Below are positions 10,250-22,610 of a stretch of 64,000 nucleotides of DNA, piece after piece. Under the pieces are notes generated by a model. The model was not told the DNA's origin. It was given only the letters and a program-made list of their open reading frames with translations, and ran no database searches. A program made the translations under genes and the position numbers. The DNA is taken from contig JAQFVV010012544.1 of assembly GCA_028023455.1 (NCBI GenBank), positions 2,690,396-2,754,395 on the forward strand, written 5' to 3'. The DNA comes from Epiperipatus broadwayi. Taxonomy: Eukaryota > Onychophora > Udeonychophora > Euonychophora > Peripatidae. Each line of letters opens with the position of its first letter. Position 1 is the stretch's first letter.

Positions 10250-12330
10250 TAAATTAAAATTCAGTATTGTTATAATTCTGCAAGCCAGAATACAAACTAG
10301 AAATATAACTACATATATCACATACTATTTTTAGTTCATTTATTTGTTATCTTGGGATGATATATTCTACTGCAGCAAATTTTGCTTTTAGAAATACTTT
10401 TACCTCTGCTAATTATAGATCTCCGTTATATTTTATTATCAATCATATCTTTCCGATGAAAGAATCAAAATTGCATTTCTTTAAATTAACTTTTAAATAA
10501 CATTTATACACTAGATAGGGATTGATTTTCTTGTAAAAACTATGCTGAAGTTCACTATTAAGAACTTTTTTAGAAAGACTGTTAATATTCATTCTCTTCA
10601 CAAACCCAATTTAATGAAAATGTGACTTTACAACAATAATATCACATCCAGCATGTTGAAGAGTATATTCATTAATCTTAAGATCTTGCCATCATTTTTT
10701 AAAATCTTCAAAATATACTTAATGAACATATTTAATTATATTACACTGATAGATATTCAGACCTTACTGCAAAATATTAGCTCTTTATACAATAAATTTC
10801 GTTTCAAACTTGTTAAATGATACAACAACACATTAAAGTCTGTGTTGCACATAAACCCAAATCTACTTTTCTATTTAAAATGAAACCAAGATATTAAAAT
10901 GAATCCTAACAGCCATCCAACTTAAATGTTACTCAAGTTTATCTATCTAAGTCATATTCAAATCATTGATAATAATCTATATATCAACTTTCAATTGGAA
11001 AAATTAGCATAATTATTAGCATGCTGTTAATTTCGATGACAATAAAAAATGTTAATTTAGATAGAAAGAAAAAATGTTTTTCTGTCAATGAATTCAAATT
11101 ATACATACTTCTTATAAAATTCATTTTTGAATCATGCTTTATCCTGAATTGATATTTGTTACATGAAATTATGTTTTAAATGTTCCAGATTTTATTTCTT
11201 ATATATTTTTATTTAACATTAATTTTTATCACAAATGCCTCAAATTTTCCAGAGCAGTTATAATACTTTATTTTATATTATAATGCAGAAACCATATAAA
11301 CATTTTAAGACTTTCTTCAAATAATTTAGCCAAATGCCTTGACTAAATTAAGAAGAGCAATATATAATTCACACCTGCACATTTGTTGTGTGTTTCAAGC
11401 AACAAAAATTATGATTACAATGTTGTTGTTTTTTATTTTCTAAAAGCATATTAAGTTTCAGATAACAATTTATTTCATATTAAAAGCAATCTGTTCAGTA
11501 AAATCCTTAAATCAATATTTATTTTAGTGGATAGACAATGATATTTATTGCAATCTTTTCTATTCTTTTTATTTTTATAAATTTTAATACCGGATCAAAA
11601 GTAAATGAGAAGATAAAATAATTATTTCATTAAAAATATTTATCTCAATCTGTGAATTGTTGTTTAAAGTAATTCATATTATTCTTATTTTCTTCTGTTC
11701 AAAATATTATAATTATATGAAAAAGTGCCATATTTGAAATTTACAAAATTATATCATTTTTCATATTTATATATTATTCTCATTGCATTTGAAATGGAAC
11801 TTCGCTGCATTTTAATCCACTATTTATTGAAATAATCAGTTGTTGAACTTCTAACTTTAAATCTCTGTATTTCTGAGAGAGTTTTATATTTGATTTATTA
11901 TTTTTTTAATAAAATACTTTGTTAATTATCCTATTTTTTTCTAAATATAGACCATTTGTTTCATTATATTGAAACAGCCATGCTGTTTCATGTTTATTTA
12001 TGTTTAGAAGATTCCCCCCCCCCCAATTAAAAAGACTAATATTTTAAATCAGAACTAGTAATATTTTTTTAAAAAAAGTAATATTTTAAGGAAAACTAAA
12101 TATTTTAAAGAAAAAGAAGATGTAATGAAATTTGACCATAATTAAAATGATAATTTGTTAATTCATAACAATTTGGTCAAATGAAAAGAAAATCAAACTT
12201 TTCAAGATGAAAAAAGAGAAAAGCAAATACTGTTTATATTAGCAATTAAAGAAAGTGTAAATCTTTCTTTATTAAAATTAAATTAAAACAATCTTCAAAC
12301 ATTAAAACTCAGATTGAAGAAAACTTCTAA
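10250..12330. other. Intergenic, nothing recognised
   Basis: AT-rich sequence without a convincing coding frame on either strand. It holds a C-run near 12016 and scattered A/T tracts. No clear counterpart in unit B was found by eye. Confidence 0.5.
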
Positions 12331-12632
12331 GACAGAATAACTCTAGGTGTTAAATCACTGTGCCACAGGCAATAAAAAATCAAGATTTGAAAACACATGA
12401 AGGCAGATAATTGAAAATAGTCATTAATTAAAAGTCTGTTCCCACCAAAGAGAAACTGACCAATGATATGGGGGATTAAAAAATGCAAACATGGAGAAAA
12501 CACACCAAAACCAATTGAATTCAGTAGACATGTAAGGTGAATCTATTCTGATAGAGAGAAAAAATATAGTGTGGAAAATCAGTCAAAGATGATGATGATG
12601 ATGATTATTATTATTATTATTATTATTACTAT
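12330..12632 (+). repeat. Retroelement-like 3' end with (ATG)n(ATT)n tail
   Basis: A slightly GC-richer stretch ends abruptly in (GAT)n followed by (TTA)n at 12589-12630. The ATG-type tail is like those at 1351, 52400 and 63140, so this may be a SINE or truncated LINE mobilised by the RTE machinery. No Pol III boxes or protein homology were recognised. Confidence 0.35.
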
Positions 12633-12919
12633 AGTTGATTGATTCAGAGATACAAGATTCATGAATTGATACAATATTTAGCTACTAGTCTACTAGAAAA
12701 ATGACCAATGGAATCATCAAACAGCCTAATGAAAAATCTTCATAATATGATCTTTGGCTAGACTACTTATTCTCTCTATCTGTCCACCATGTGAACTTCA
12801 AGCCTTGCATAGAAGTTTTAATGTGCCATTCAAGACAGACCCACAGTTATTTAGTAATGTAATAAACAAAGACATGAAACTTAGAGGTAAGCAATTTAGA
12901 ATGATTCAATTACAATAAG

Positions 12920-13480
12920 ATATGAAAATGAGATATTTATTTTATATAGCATGATGTTTTTGAATTGTAATAAACTAATAATTTGCTTTTTTAAGCTAAT
13001 TCACATGCGCTTTGTGGATCTTAACAATAAATGAATACTCTCATTTTGCAATACAAGATAAAGTCTTTGTTAAAGAATAGAATGAATCCACCTATTCTTT
13101 CAACCCAAACATTTAAGTATGGGCAAATCTTAAGTACTGGAAATGAGAGCATGAAGATATTAAACAATCACTTTAAATTACTTTTACTATATCTGAATGA
13201 ATGATGCCTGCGAAATTTACTAGAATTTACAATACATCATTCTTAAATGAAATTAATGTAAATGAGATATTTATTTTATATAGCACGGTTTTTGAATTGT
13301 AATAAACTAATAATCTGCTTTTTTAAGCTAATGCACATGTGCTTAGTGGATCTTAACAATAAATGAATACTCTCATTTTCCAATACAAGATAAAGTCTTT
13401 GTGAAAGAATAGAATGAATCCACCTATTCTTTCAACCCAAATGTTTAAGTATGGGCAAATCTTAAGTACTGGAAATGAGG
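12920..13480. repeat. Tandem pair of a ~330 bp repeat
   Basis: Bases 12920-13250 and 13256-13480 are two copies in direct tandem. Each contains a self-complementary stretch around AAAGAATAG...CTATTCTTTC. The same family recurs at 54585-55225, partly inverted. There is no coding content. Confidence 0.8.
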
Positions 13481-13483
13481 TTC

Positions 13484-14066
13484 CTTCTGATTTCTTCTCT
13501 TTTTCCTAAGAGCAAAGTTGATTAGTGTTTTCCATACATTATGTATAGTCAAACTAGGTTGGCTTATGGGACTTTTGCCATTGTCATGTGAGCAGCCTAT
13601 TTAATTTTTTTGTACCTTTTCTTCTCTATCCAATATTTTTGTATTTTCCCAATTGAACATATGTTCATTATCACATACATGTTCTGATGCCTTAGTTACA
13701 TCCATTTTCATTCTTCTAATTATCAGTTTGTGTTTTTGCAAGTACTTTTCAATGGGATGACTGGTCTCACCAATATATGTTCTTCCACATTCTCATGATA
13801 TGTCATAGATGCAGTTTTTTTTATTTTTATCATTTCAAGTTTAGGCTTTGTAGATGTTAGAATTCCTTGTAGGTTGGTATGGCTTTGGAAAGTTGTTCTG
13901 ATGTTATTGGATAGAAAAGAAAGAATACGAAGAAAATTTATAGCTGCTCACATGGTAATGGCAAAAAATCCCATAAACCAAGCTAGTGTGACTATATAGA
14001 ATGTATGGAAACCACTAATCAACTTTGCTCTTAGGAAAAAGTGGAGAAATCAGGAGGAACCTCATA
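13484..14066. mobile_element. Penelope-like element, third lineage, inverted fragment pair
   Basis: The minus strand of 13850-13484 encodes a decayed GIY-YIG segment readable as RTYIGETSHPIEKY, then KASEHVCDNEH and FNWE, ending with a block related to NPISQPS. The plus strand of 13905-14066 encodes the same C-terminal block (KFIAAHMVMAKNPINQ, then VWKPLINFALRKK). The two 3' ends face outward, as in family 1. Frameshifts are present, so both halves are pseudogenes. The R-x-Y-I-G-E-T signature and E-H pair identify the nuclease. Confidence 0.7.
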
Positions 14067-14094
14067 GATAATTATATGAAATTACTACAAACTG

Positions 14095-14330
14095 TTGCCT
14101 TTGGCTCGGTTACTTAGAGCATTACCTTAAAATTCAATACTCTAGAATCTAAGGATCCAGGTTTAAATCCCATGCTAGTACTATCACTGGTTAGGCCAGA
14201 AACACTTGAAGAAGTGGGGAGAATAATACCTCTTGAAATGTTGTGCATATACTAACCTGTTTGATGTGCTATTACTAACAGTTGAATGTATTTGGTATAT
14301 TTAAATAAAATTAAATTTTTCTAAAGACAT
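14095..14330 (+). mobile_element. tRNA-derived SINE
   Basis: Pol III box A-like TGGCTCGGTTACTTAGAGC (14102-14120) and box B-like GGTTTAAATCC (14160-14170) stand at tRNA spacing. A non-tRNA body follows, ending in AACAGTTGAATGTATTTGG and an ATTTAAATAAA tail at about 14280-14320. The tail region is shared with 34205-34262, which suggests a second, 5'-truncated copy there. Confidence 0.65.
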
Positions 14331-14790
14331 TCAATATACATATTAGATGATGAAAATAGTCCACTATAAAAATACAACTAGAACACCATCATCACAAACC
14401 TTCAGGAAAATTAAATGATATATATACATGCACATATTTGACACCATGTGACTTCTGTATTGAGCTTCTTATTTAAAATGATGTTCAACAGGTTTTATCA
14501 GAATTGCAAATACATAATTATAATGTTCCATATTTCTATTTTCCTGTTTTAAAACAAAATAGCAATTATAGCAACTGCTCTCTTGTAGATTTTTTCCTCT
14601 TATATATCTTATCTATAACATAATAATCTAGATCTTTTTTTAAAGGGAGCTCCTGCTTAGTAAATATTGTACTTTTAAATTTATTTATTATCAAATACTT
14701 TTATTTAACTTACAATCTTTGTTTTTTCATATCTATTTGTTTGTTTATTTGTAAATACTTGTAAGCACTTTTATTATTTAACTTGAAATA
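14331..14790. other. Intergenic, nothing recognised
   Basis: AT-rich. Bases 14340-14420 resemble 34265-34345, probably the flank of the same dispersed repeat. Confidence 0.4.
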
Positions 14791-14794
14791 AAAT

Positions 14795-15310
14795 TTTAAA
14801 ATCAAAGGTACACATATTTAAATTCAATAGAATTGATTCAAATTTAGTACATTAAAAATAAATACCCAGGATAGCAATACTGCTCTATATTATTTTATGT
14901 AGGTCACATGTTTTTTAGATAAGCCCCATTGGGTAGGGAAATTTTGAATATTTTGATATCAAATTTAAATATCATTTTTAGAACTTCTATATGTTTAAAG
15001 CAAAGCTCATGTGAGGGCAGTATAAAAGTTATTTGGTTTTAATTGAAAGCTTCTGTAAAGTTATAATAACATATTTAAATTGAGGTTTAATAAATTTAAA
15101 TTCAAATCAATTTATTGAAATTTGGCACTACCAAAACAATAGGGCCATATAAGATTTTAAGTAGGTTACATAGTTTTTTAGATATTGGCCAGAAGATGGG
15201 GATAATTTCAAATATTTTGATATCAAATTTAAAAATCATTCTAGAAATTCAATATGTTTTAAGTACTGCATGTAATTTTTTTGTTTCATTTGAAAGCTTG
15301 ATTTAAATTA
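14795..15310. repeat. Two diverged tandem units of ~270 bp
   Basis: Bases 14815-15060 and 15095-15310 share TTTTGATATCAAATTTAAA, a TTTTTTAGATA block and a GAAAGCTT block in the same order. The small plus-strand frame at 15115-15306 falls inside the second unit and is not considered a gene. Confidence 0.6.
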
Positions 15311-15379
15311 GAATAAAATAAGGATGGTTTACAATATAGTTTTGTTAAGCATTTGTTTAAAAACAAATTCAAATAAAAA

Positions 15380-15830
15380 GAAAATCAAACACTTTTCAAT
15401 AGAAAGAATGTCTCTATATTTTAAGTTACATAACCTTTATAATACACATATATAATTCTGTAAACATAATAAATATGATATGTAATTAAAAAATTCATAT
15501 TAAATATATAAACTATAAGTGTCAAATCAATTTAAATAAATGCATATGTCATTTCCAATATAGATTGGTAAACTTTTTTTTTTTAAATTTCCCATCAAAA
15601 CCAAAACTGTCAAACAGTTTTCACTTAAAAAAATACTTTCATACATTAAGTCACTTAGTGATTTAGTATATAAATATATAATTATATACAAGTATTAAAT
15701 ATGATATATAAATAAGGGATATAAATATTAACTTATTGCAGAAATATATATGTATCAAATCAATTTAAAGCACTATATAGTTTTACATATTTATTTACTG
15801 TGCCAATACTAAAAAGTTAAAAATCAATAG
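15380..15830. repeat. Diverged AT-rich tandem repeat
   Basis: Blocks around TCAAATCAATTTAAA (about 15520 and 15745), preceded by similar AAATATGATAT words, suggest two or more diverged satellite-like units. No genes are seen. Confidence 0.4.
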
Positions 15831-15894
15831 AGATAAAAAAAATTGTATATAAATGCTATTAATTACCCTGCAATAAAAAGAAAAAAAAATTATT

Positions 15895-16075
15895 GTTTCT
15901 TCAACCACAATTGAGATTATTAAGTTTAATTTGAAATAAAAGCATGAGGGTCCTGAAATTAAGTCAATCTCCAGTTTTCATAATAAACGATTGACTTAAT
16001 TAATTTTTGGATTCCCCCACCCCCATGCTTTTATTTCAAGTTACATATAAAAATTCCAATTGTGGTTGAAGAAAC
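15895..16075. repeat. Foldback (MITE-like) repeat
   Basis: The inverted arms 15895-15970 and 15990-16075 share TTTCTTCAACCACAATT and its complement, with a loop of about 20 bases. It ends in an A/T homopolymer on each side. No coding content. Confidence 0.75.
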
Positions 16076-16435
16076 TTTTTTTTTTTTTGCCCTTTTCAGT
16101 GCTTGGTAAGTAAAAGCATTTAAAATTTTAAAAAATTCAACTCTTATTTATTTAATTGTTATAGTGATTTTATTCTAAGATATTTTAATAAATGGATACT
16201 TGGTAATCCATCAAATGTATGTTATTATAAAAAACTGACCAAAAATTAATTACCTGCTATACATATTTTATTCAAAACATATTGATTATTGTGCACATAT
16301 AAACAGAGAAAAATGACCAGATCTTACACTCTGTTTATATAATTATATATATATGCACATAATACTTGTCATTATATCTTTTACAAATTTTTTGTTTGCA
16401 TAACACCTATCATTACATGTCTTTGCAATTCTTTT

Positions 16436-16551
16436 TCTTTTCTTTTTTTTTTTTTCTTGTGTCAAATCATTAGCTGGGAAGCGAACCCGCGAACCCGGGA
16501 CAACTGCTTGTAAGGTGGCTGTGCTGCCCACTCGGCCACCAATGCTTGACG
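16436..16551 (-). mobile_element. Short tRNA-derived SINE with target-site duplication
   Basis: On the minus strand: box A TGGCCGAGTGGGC (16538-16526), box B GGGTTCGCTTCCC (16488-16476), then a short tail and a poly(A)-rich end. AATTCTTTT flanks it at 16427-16435 and 16552-16560. The paralogous site in unit B (about 46350, CTTTACAATTTTTTAATC) lacks the element, so it inserted after the duplication. The minus-strand frame 16531-16343 is an accidental read through it. Confidence 0.8.
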
Positions 16552-16560
16552 AATTCTTTT

Positions 16561-18300
16561 AATCAGATAATACAAAAGTTGCATTTTATATAAAGCTATT
16601 ATGTATATAAACGCATATTATTGTCATAATGTACTAATAAATAGTCAAGTCATTTTTTAATATTTCTACGTTGTGAATTGACATACCATACACAAATAAA
16701 TTAAAAGAAATAAATGTATAAAATGTTGGTAAATCCGTTTTCATATGAAATATATATTTTATTTTATGACCAAAGCTGAAAGAATTAACGTGCAATAATC
16801 ATAGACCAGCCAATATGATGAATTATATGTATTACATAGTGTATAGACAATACATTTTATTGTTAAGATGTTAAAAAATTACCATAATAATTTTTTATAG
16901 TAAGTGCGCTATATAAAAATAAGATCATTTAAAACAATATGTGAAAAACTAAAAATCGTTGTTTTGACTTCCATTTATACATCTAAAATTCCATAATCAG
17001 TTAGATAAAAGGGAAACTAAACAAAATTATATCTTTTAAATGAAAACATTTTTCCTTTTAAAAAATCAAAGAAGTAAATATTTTAGATCATTTCCATTTC
17101 TAGAATTGAAAGTATAAAGTAAGTACAATATAAAGTAAATTTATTAACCATTTTTAATAAATATCTTAGAAATTCACATAATATTATATTTTATATAAAA
17201 AATATAACTTAACATTTTGAATTTTTATTCTTCTTGAAAAAATATAACTGATGTTTTCAACTATATTATATATTTGTAAAACTCAAAATATTTAAAATTT
17301 ATCAATGCAGTGAAAATATAATTTTATTCCTTTCCAATTTCAATTTTTTTTCATTTATATAAGGTGTATATAACGATGATTATTTAGAGAAAATAATGGA
17401 AAAAGAATAACATAAAATAAAATACATATCTGTATAAATAATACCATAAAAAGTGTAAACAATAAAATAATAAAACATAAAATATAACAAAACATAATTA
17501 AACTGAAATAAATATAATCAAATCCAAGTCAAATAAAGGAAATGGTAAATTTGATGATATTTCTGAAGTATCATTTTCTCTGAAGAGTTGTCAATGTATT
17601 ATATTTTTAGTGCCAAAAATAAATTAACATATAAAAAAGTTATTTGCATTATAATATTAAAATACAATATGACGATCAAAAAAATCTGAAGATTGTTTTT
17701 GAGCAGTATTTTAATTAATAATACTCTAATTAAAAAATATCTGATATCTGATGAAGTACTTTAAATGTATGTTTTCCAAAGATACTGACTTCAGTTTAAA
17801 CTTAAAATGCTAATTTATATAATTTAAAATTGCAATTGTTTGGAAAAGTACATTAAATACAATTTTAACATTGAGCTGTGAGAGTTAGGGTCAGCAGCTG
17901 TGAGAGTTAGGGTCAGCAAGATATATATCACTTAATATTTTGACATTCTTATATATGCTACTGGTGATCTCAGATTATGATAATTATATGCATGTCATAT
18001 AGAGTCATCTAAATTTTGACTACTAATATAAATGAATGAGTCATATTATTATATTAAATTCTATATTTTGTTCATATGTATTATAACTTATTTAAGTGGA
18101 ACCAATTAGAATACTCTGGCCCAATTATGAAAATAGTTGTGATTTTAGTGATAATAGGCAGGTTATTTGATTTGAGATGTATTGCTTAACCAGTATGTTA
18201 CCAAAAACTATTATTAATGTAAATCCATGATACATAATTCTGTGAAATAAATAATTTGATATTTTTTTCATTCATAATCAGATCATTAACAAGATATTTG
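16561..18300. repeat. Segmental duplication unit A, second block
   Basis: No gene is seen. Bases 16561-17230 match 46360-46940, and 17545-18300 match 54240-55735, in direct orientation. Unit B carries about 7 kb of extra retroelement sequence between the two blocks. Confidence 0.7.
17874..17917 (+). repeat. 22 bp perfect tandem duplication
   Basis: The unit AGCTGTGAGAGTTAGGG plus TCAGC occurs twice in a row (17874-17895, 17896-17917). The related unit B sequence near 55250 has a single diverged copy, so the doubling is specific to unit A. Confidence 0.9.
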
Positions 18301-19380
18301 ATTTAATTTTTGGCATAATTAAGGCAAAAAAGCTTTTAGGATGCTATATAAATTAAGAATCCCCCCCCCCATTGCAATCCTGTATGTGGTTAATTTGGGT
18401 ATTTGAGTCACAATCCAGGTTATTTAAAAATTATTTACTATCTGCATTATATGGTCACTGCTAGTCAGGTCAAAAAATGCTATTCTCTATATGATTTGTT
18501 TTGACTTATATCTGCCTTTCCTTGGAAAGTAATTGCTTTTTCTTAAAATAATTAGCATTATAGGTTATCTTTTGCATCGTTTTATTTAACACCTGGATTA
18601 TCTACTGCTTTCTTTTATTTAATAGACATTTTGTGTATGAACTATCTTTTGTCTTATTTTATTTGATATAATTTTTTAGCAAAGTATATTTTTTTCCATT
18701 TTATTTAATACATACACATATGGATTTATAAAGTGAATTATGAATATGGATATCATGATTTAATAATAAATTCTGTCATTTTATAGGGATTTACATTTCT
18801 GCATACATTTTGTTTGTTACCAATATATTTATTTATTTAATAATTGATATTGTTATGAAAATATTATTTTTATTGCAAAACATTACATTTTCTTGATTTT
18901 ATTTAAATATATTCTCAATTAATTTTTTTTCTCTTGATGACAGGTACTGAGTGTCCAATAAAGCAAGCATTGTATTTGGCATTATAATTTTTATATAGAG
19001 AAAAGCACCTAATCAGTGAATAGCCTAATATTTTGTTCAATTTATGTATTTTGTTATGTCCTGCTAAAACTATAATTTGATGTTTTATTTCAATATTTAC
19101 TTAAATATACTGAAAATTTTTATTCATGACAAATTTTTTAAGTTGGTGGTAAATACTGCCACCCAGATAAATATTATATAACTAATAATTAACTCCATTC
19201 ATTATAGATGTTAAGTTTCTTAAACTAGCCAGGTACTTTTTTTGTTTATAATTAAGTTGCTGGGTCAGAAAGAAAATATAAATAAACCTTATACTATTTT
19301 TTTTTCAGTTTAAAATGTATTGACACAAAGTATTCTGATCTACATTTAATATCTTAACTGAAGATTAAAGAAATCTGATA
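18300..19380. other. Intergenic, AT-rich, nothing recognised
   Basis: A C-run lies at 18361-18370. No coding frame or known repeat is identified. Confidence 0.4.
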
Positions 19381-22300
19381 TAGTGAAGCGGAATCTGAGA
19401 TTCAGATTGCGCTTCACAGCCCACTTCCAATCTTCCGCTACCAACCTAAATTCAAACCCTATGCTTGCATATATATTCCACTCACTAACACATTTGTTTG
19501 TATCCTTTTGTTTGAGTTATATTAACTAACATATTTATTAACGAAGATATTGGCATAAATATCTGAATTTAAACATGCAAAATAAAATTAATAAATGTAG
19601 CGTCTGAAAATTCGTATACGCAATAGGGAATGGGGGATTAATTACAACGGACTTATAATATCAAAATATATTATAATTTCTGTATTAATTTGTTTTATAA
19701 AAGTTATAATAATTGTTGGTTAATTGCAGCTCAGATATCTGTAGATATTGGAGAGACAAAGGTACTGAGTAAATATTTAGTGGAAAAGTTCGTTATATGT
19801 AAGTTTATAAAATTGTGTTTTTAAATTATTTTTTGTCATTAAACTATACTTTTCTTTTAAATCCAATATGGAAGATGCGATTGTAATTAGTCAAAATTAA
19901 TTAAAGGTGAGAAGCGTAATCTTGTATAATATTCTAACATAACTTTAATTAAAAGTTTCTCTAAAATCAAAATTAGAAACTAAACTTAATTGATTTACTT
20001 TTGTTACAAACATTTTCTTTTATCAAAATTAATTAAAGTTTGAATGCTTATCTAACAATGGCATCTTCCATCACAATGGGTAAAAGCTTGTATACGAATT
20101 CTTTTGGAAATTAGATTGCAATGACCAATCAAGAAAGGGATTCCAAGAATACCAAGGCATGGATTAATTACGAATTAATTTAGAGAGTAAGGAAGACAGT
20201 CAAGGAGGGCAGTCACCAAGAAAGTTTGCGTTCGTTAACTTCAATGTGTACTGAGTAAATCTAAATCGCCTTTCTCGCCATTCGAGATGGCTTTCCCTGA
20301 AATCTGTGCCCATGGATCCTGAAACTCATAGACTATAATTATATGCCTGTTCGTTAAATAATAAACTTACTACCTGCTTGAATAACTGCTTAACAAACTA
20401 GATCTAGTTCTCCGAGGGAATCCGAAATCATCAAAAGAACAGCCAAGTTTGTACAGAGGTAACAATTTCAAATGCTGCTAGACTCTTAAAATTAGCGTGA
20501 ATAATTTTAACTCTCACCTATCTATTTCTTTAAACATTTTGTAAAGCTTTCATTTGTAAAATTTAATATTAGTTATGAATCAATTTATGAATTCTTACCT
20601 TTTGTCAATTGTACTTTCTTCTCTCTATATAACTTAGCTGTAATCTCCTACATTAAACCTCTCCTGAATAATTATTAGTACTTAATGTCACGTCTATGCG
20701 GCAATATTTTATTCTTATTATTATGTTTTATACTTTCAGATACTAAATTATATGTCGATAATTTTCCCCCAGAATCGCAAATGCTTACGCTATCTCTTTT
20801 AATAAAAGAAAACCCTCCTTACTTTTAGAGGGTAATTAATCTAGTATATTTTAAAAAACTTGTTATTCTTAGTATAGCGGGTGCCTGCCAGTCTGGGGAA
20901 TTAAAATCAGAATTTGATAATTACTGTCCAGTGTTATTTTAGAAAAAATAAGTAAAAATCTATTTTCGTAGAAATGTTTTTTTTTTGGTTAATTAAATAA
21001 TAGCGCTAACTTCTAAAATCTGCAATTAGATTTATATGAATTAAATTAATACTACTTTCTTGAAATCAATAGCCACCACCGACTTTATATATATTTAATA
21101 ATATGAAAAGTATTTATTTATAAAAGCATTCAAAACCAAAGATTTATATTATTTATCCGTTGTGGAAAGTTTGTGTAGTTTAAAGTAATACAGAAGGGGG
21201 GGGGGGAGTCCTTTAGTTCTATTAGCTATATTATATTAGCATAAAATGTAATTCTTCCATATCCACGTAGTAATCAAATCATACCAGTACGCTGGGTTTT
21301 TATTAATAAAAATAGGCGATAATTCTTTATTACTTAGTTAAATATCAATATATTTATATTAATGCAAGCGTTACGTGTATACCGGCCTTTCGTTATATAT
21401 ATACCTTTGTGCTTCATTCATTTTTACTTCCAATACCAAGGACAAGGTTTGGCAAACCTCTTTGGATTTCTTCAGCGCGTGATATTATTGCATAGGGTTC
21501 GCTCTGGCAAAAGTCCAGCCTATGGCAATTCAATAAAGCGCCTTCTTCGTTGTTTATGACCCGACCCTGCCGACGTTTGCAGAGAGTCGCTTTCCTTAAC
21601 GGTGAATTGAAGCATCTTCTTAGATCTTAGAATAGATCGTTCCATTGCCATCATACACGTACCGCTCTCCCATATTTTGTTCTTTTTAAAAAGCCTATTA
21701 ATTCTCCTAAACCGTACTGTTACGATTATACTAAATGGATTGCCATTTTTTAATATATATTTCATTCACACTTTCAGATACGACACTTCTGCCATTATTA
21801 TTATTTCCCAAAGTAGCTTCCCACACACGTTCTTGTATAGCCAATGCAAATAGTAATTAAATAAAATTACCCTTATCATCCAACTTAATAAACTTACGTA
21901 TTGGTATGAATGCTGTTATTTTAGTACTGGTGGATTCAAATAATGTTCAGATACCGTAGTCTAGCGCTATTATTAAAAATCTTATGTATCCCAGTCAACC
22001 GATAAATTATTGACATATAAATAGCCGCAATAGAATAAAGCCATGAATTATTTGTTATTGATGATTAAATATGTTCATTGTATAGTATTGTAAGGGAGGT
22101 TAATGTTGTCCAAGGGAGATAAACACCCATTTTATTTACTTTGTAACACCAATAACGTTTGCAATCATATATACTCCAAGTTGATTTAATAAATTTTATA
22201 TCTTTCTAAATATCTAAGTCATTGTTTCATTTATTGAATAGAAATAATTTTGATGTAATATAAAAAAGGTTTCCCTTACTAGATGATTGAAAATCGCTAA

Positions 22301-22610
22301 TTATAATATCCTAGACATGAACCAAGTTCGAATAAGAGTCTTTTTGTGTCACGACTTTGTGATGCCGGCGGGTAGGAATAAATTAGATCAGTATCATTGG
22401 AATTGTTGCTCATAAGTTGGTAGATCTGGAAAATAGGCAAATAGGGCAGAGTTCATGAATGTTCCTGACCTATGTATCTTGCACAGGATTGGATTCGAGG
22501 TACTTTTGCCTAGATGCTAGATCTTGTTATATGAACAGACGAAACCGACCGGTACAATAGCAATTAGATTTGCATCAATTTTTGCTCAAAATTATAAGTA
22601 ACTAGCAAAA
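19380..22610. other. GC-richer patches, no recognised gene
   Basis: Patches at 19380-19480, 20100-20470, 21240-21770 and 22300-22600 are visibly less AT-rich than the surroundings. Exon-like features include an AG/GTAACA donor-like junction at about 20459 and T-rich stretches ending in CAG at about 20740 and 21776. The two short frames at 21362-21559 (plus) and 21765-21520 (minus) overlap and show no known domain. A G-run is at 21197-21207. Candidates are an unknown mobile element, a regulatory region or exons of an unrecognised gene. No matching block was found in unit B. Confidence 0.3.

Noticed and set aside
16343-16531. 62-residue minus-strand frame with an Arg/Lys-rich tail
   Set aside because: Accidental reading through a SINE and its A-rich end.
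16476-16538. Possible tRNA gene
   Set aside because: Box A and B are present, but the acceptor and anticodon stems do not pair; an A-rich tail and target-site duplication mark a SINE.
17874-17917. GTTAGGG words resembling telomere repeats
   Set aside because: Only two copies in a 22 bp duplication; no TTAGGG array.
21362-21765. Opposite-strand overlapping frames in a GC-richer patch
   Set aside because: Short, no recognisable domain and mutually overlapping; kept only as part of the patch description.
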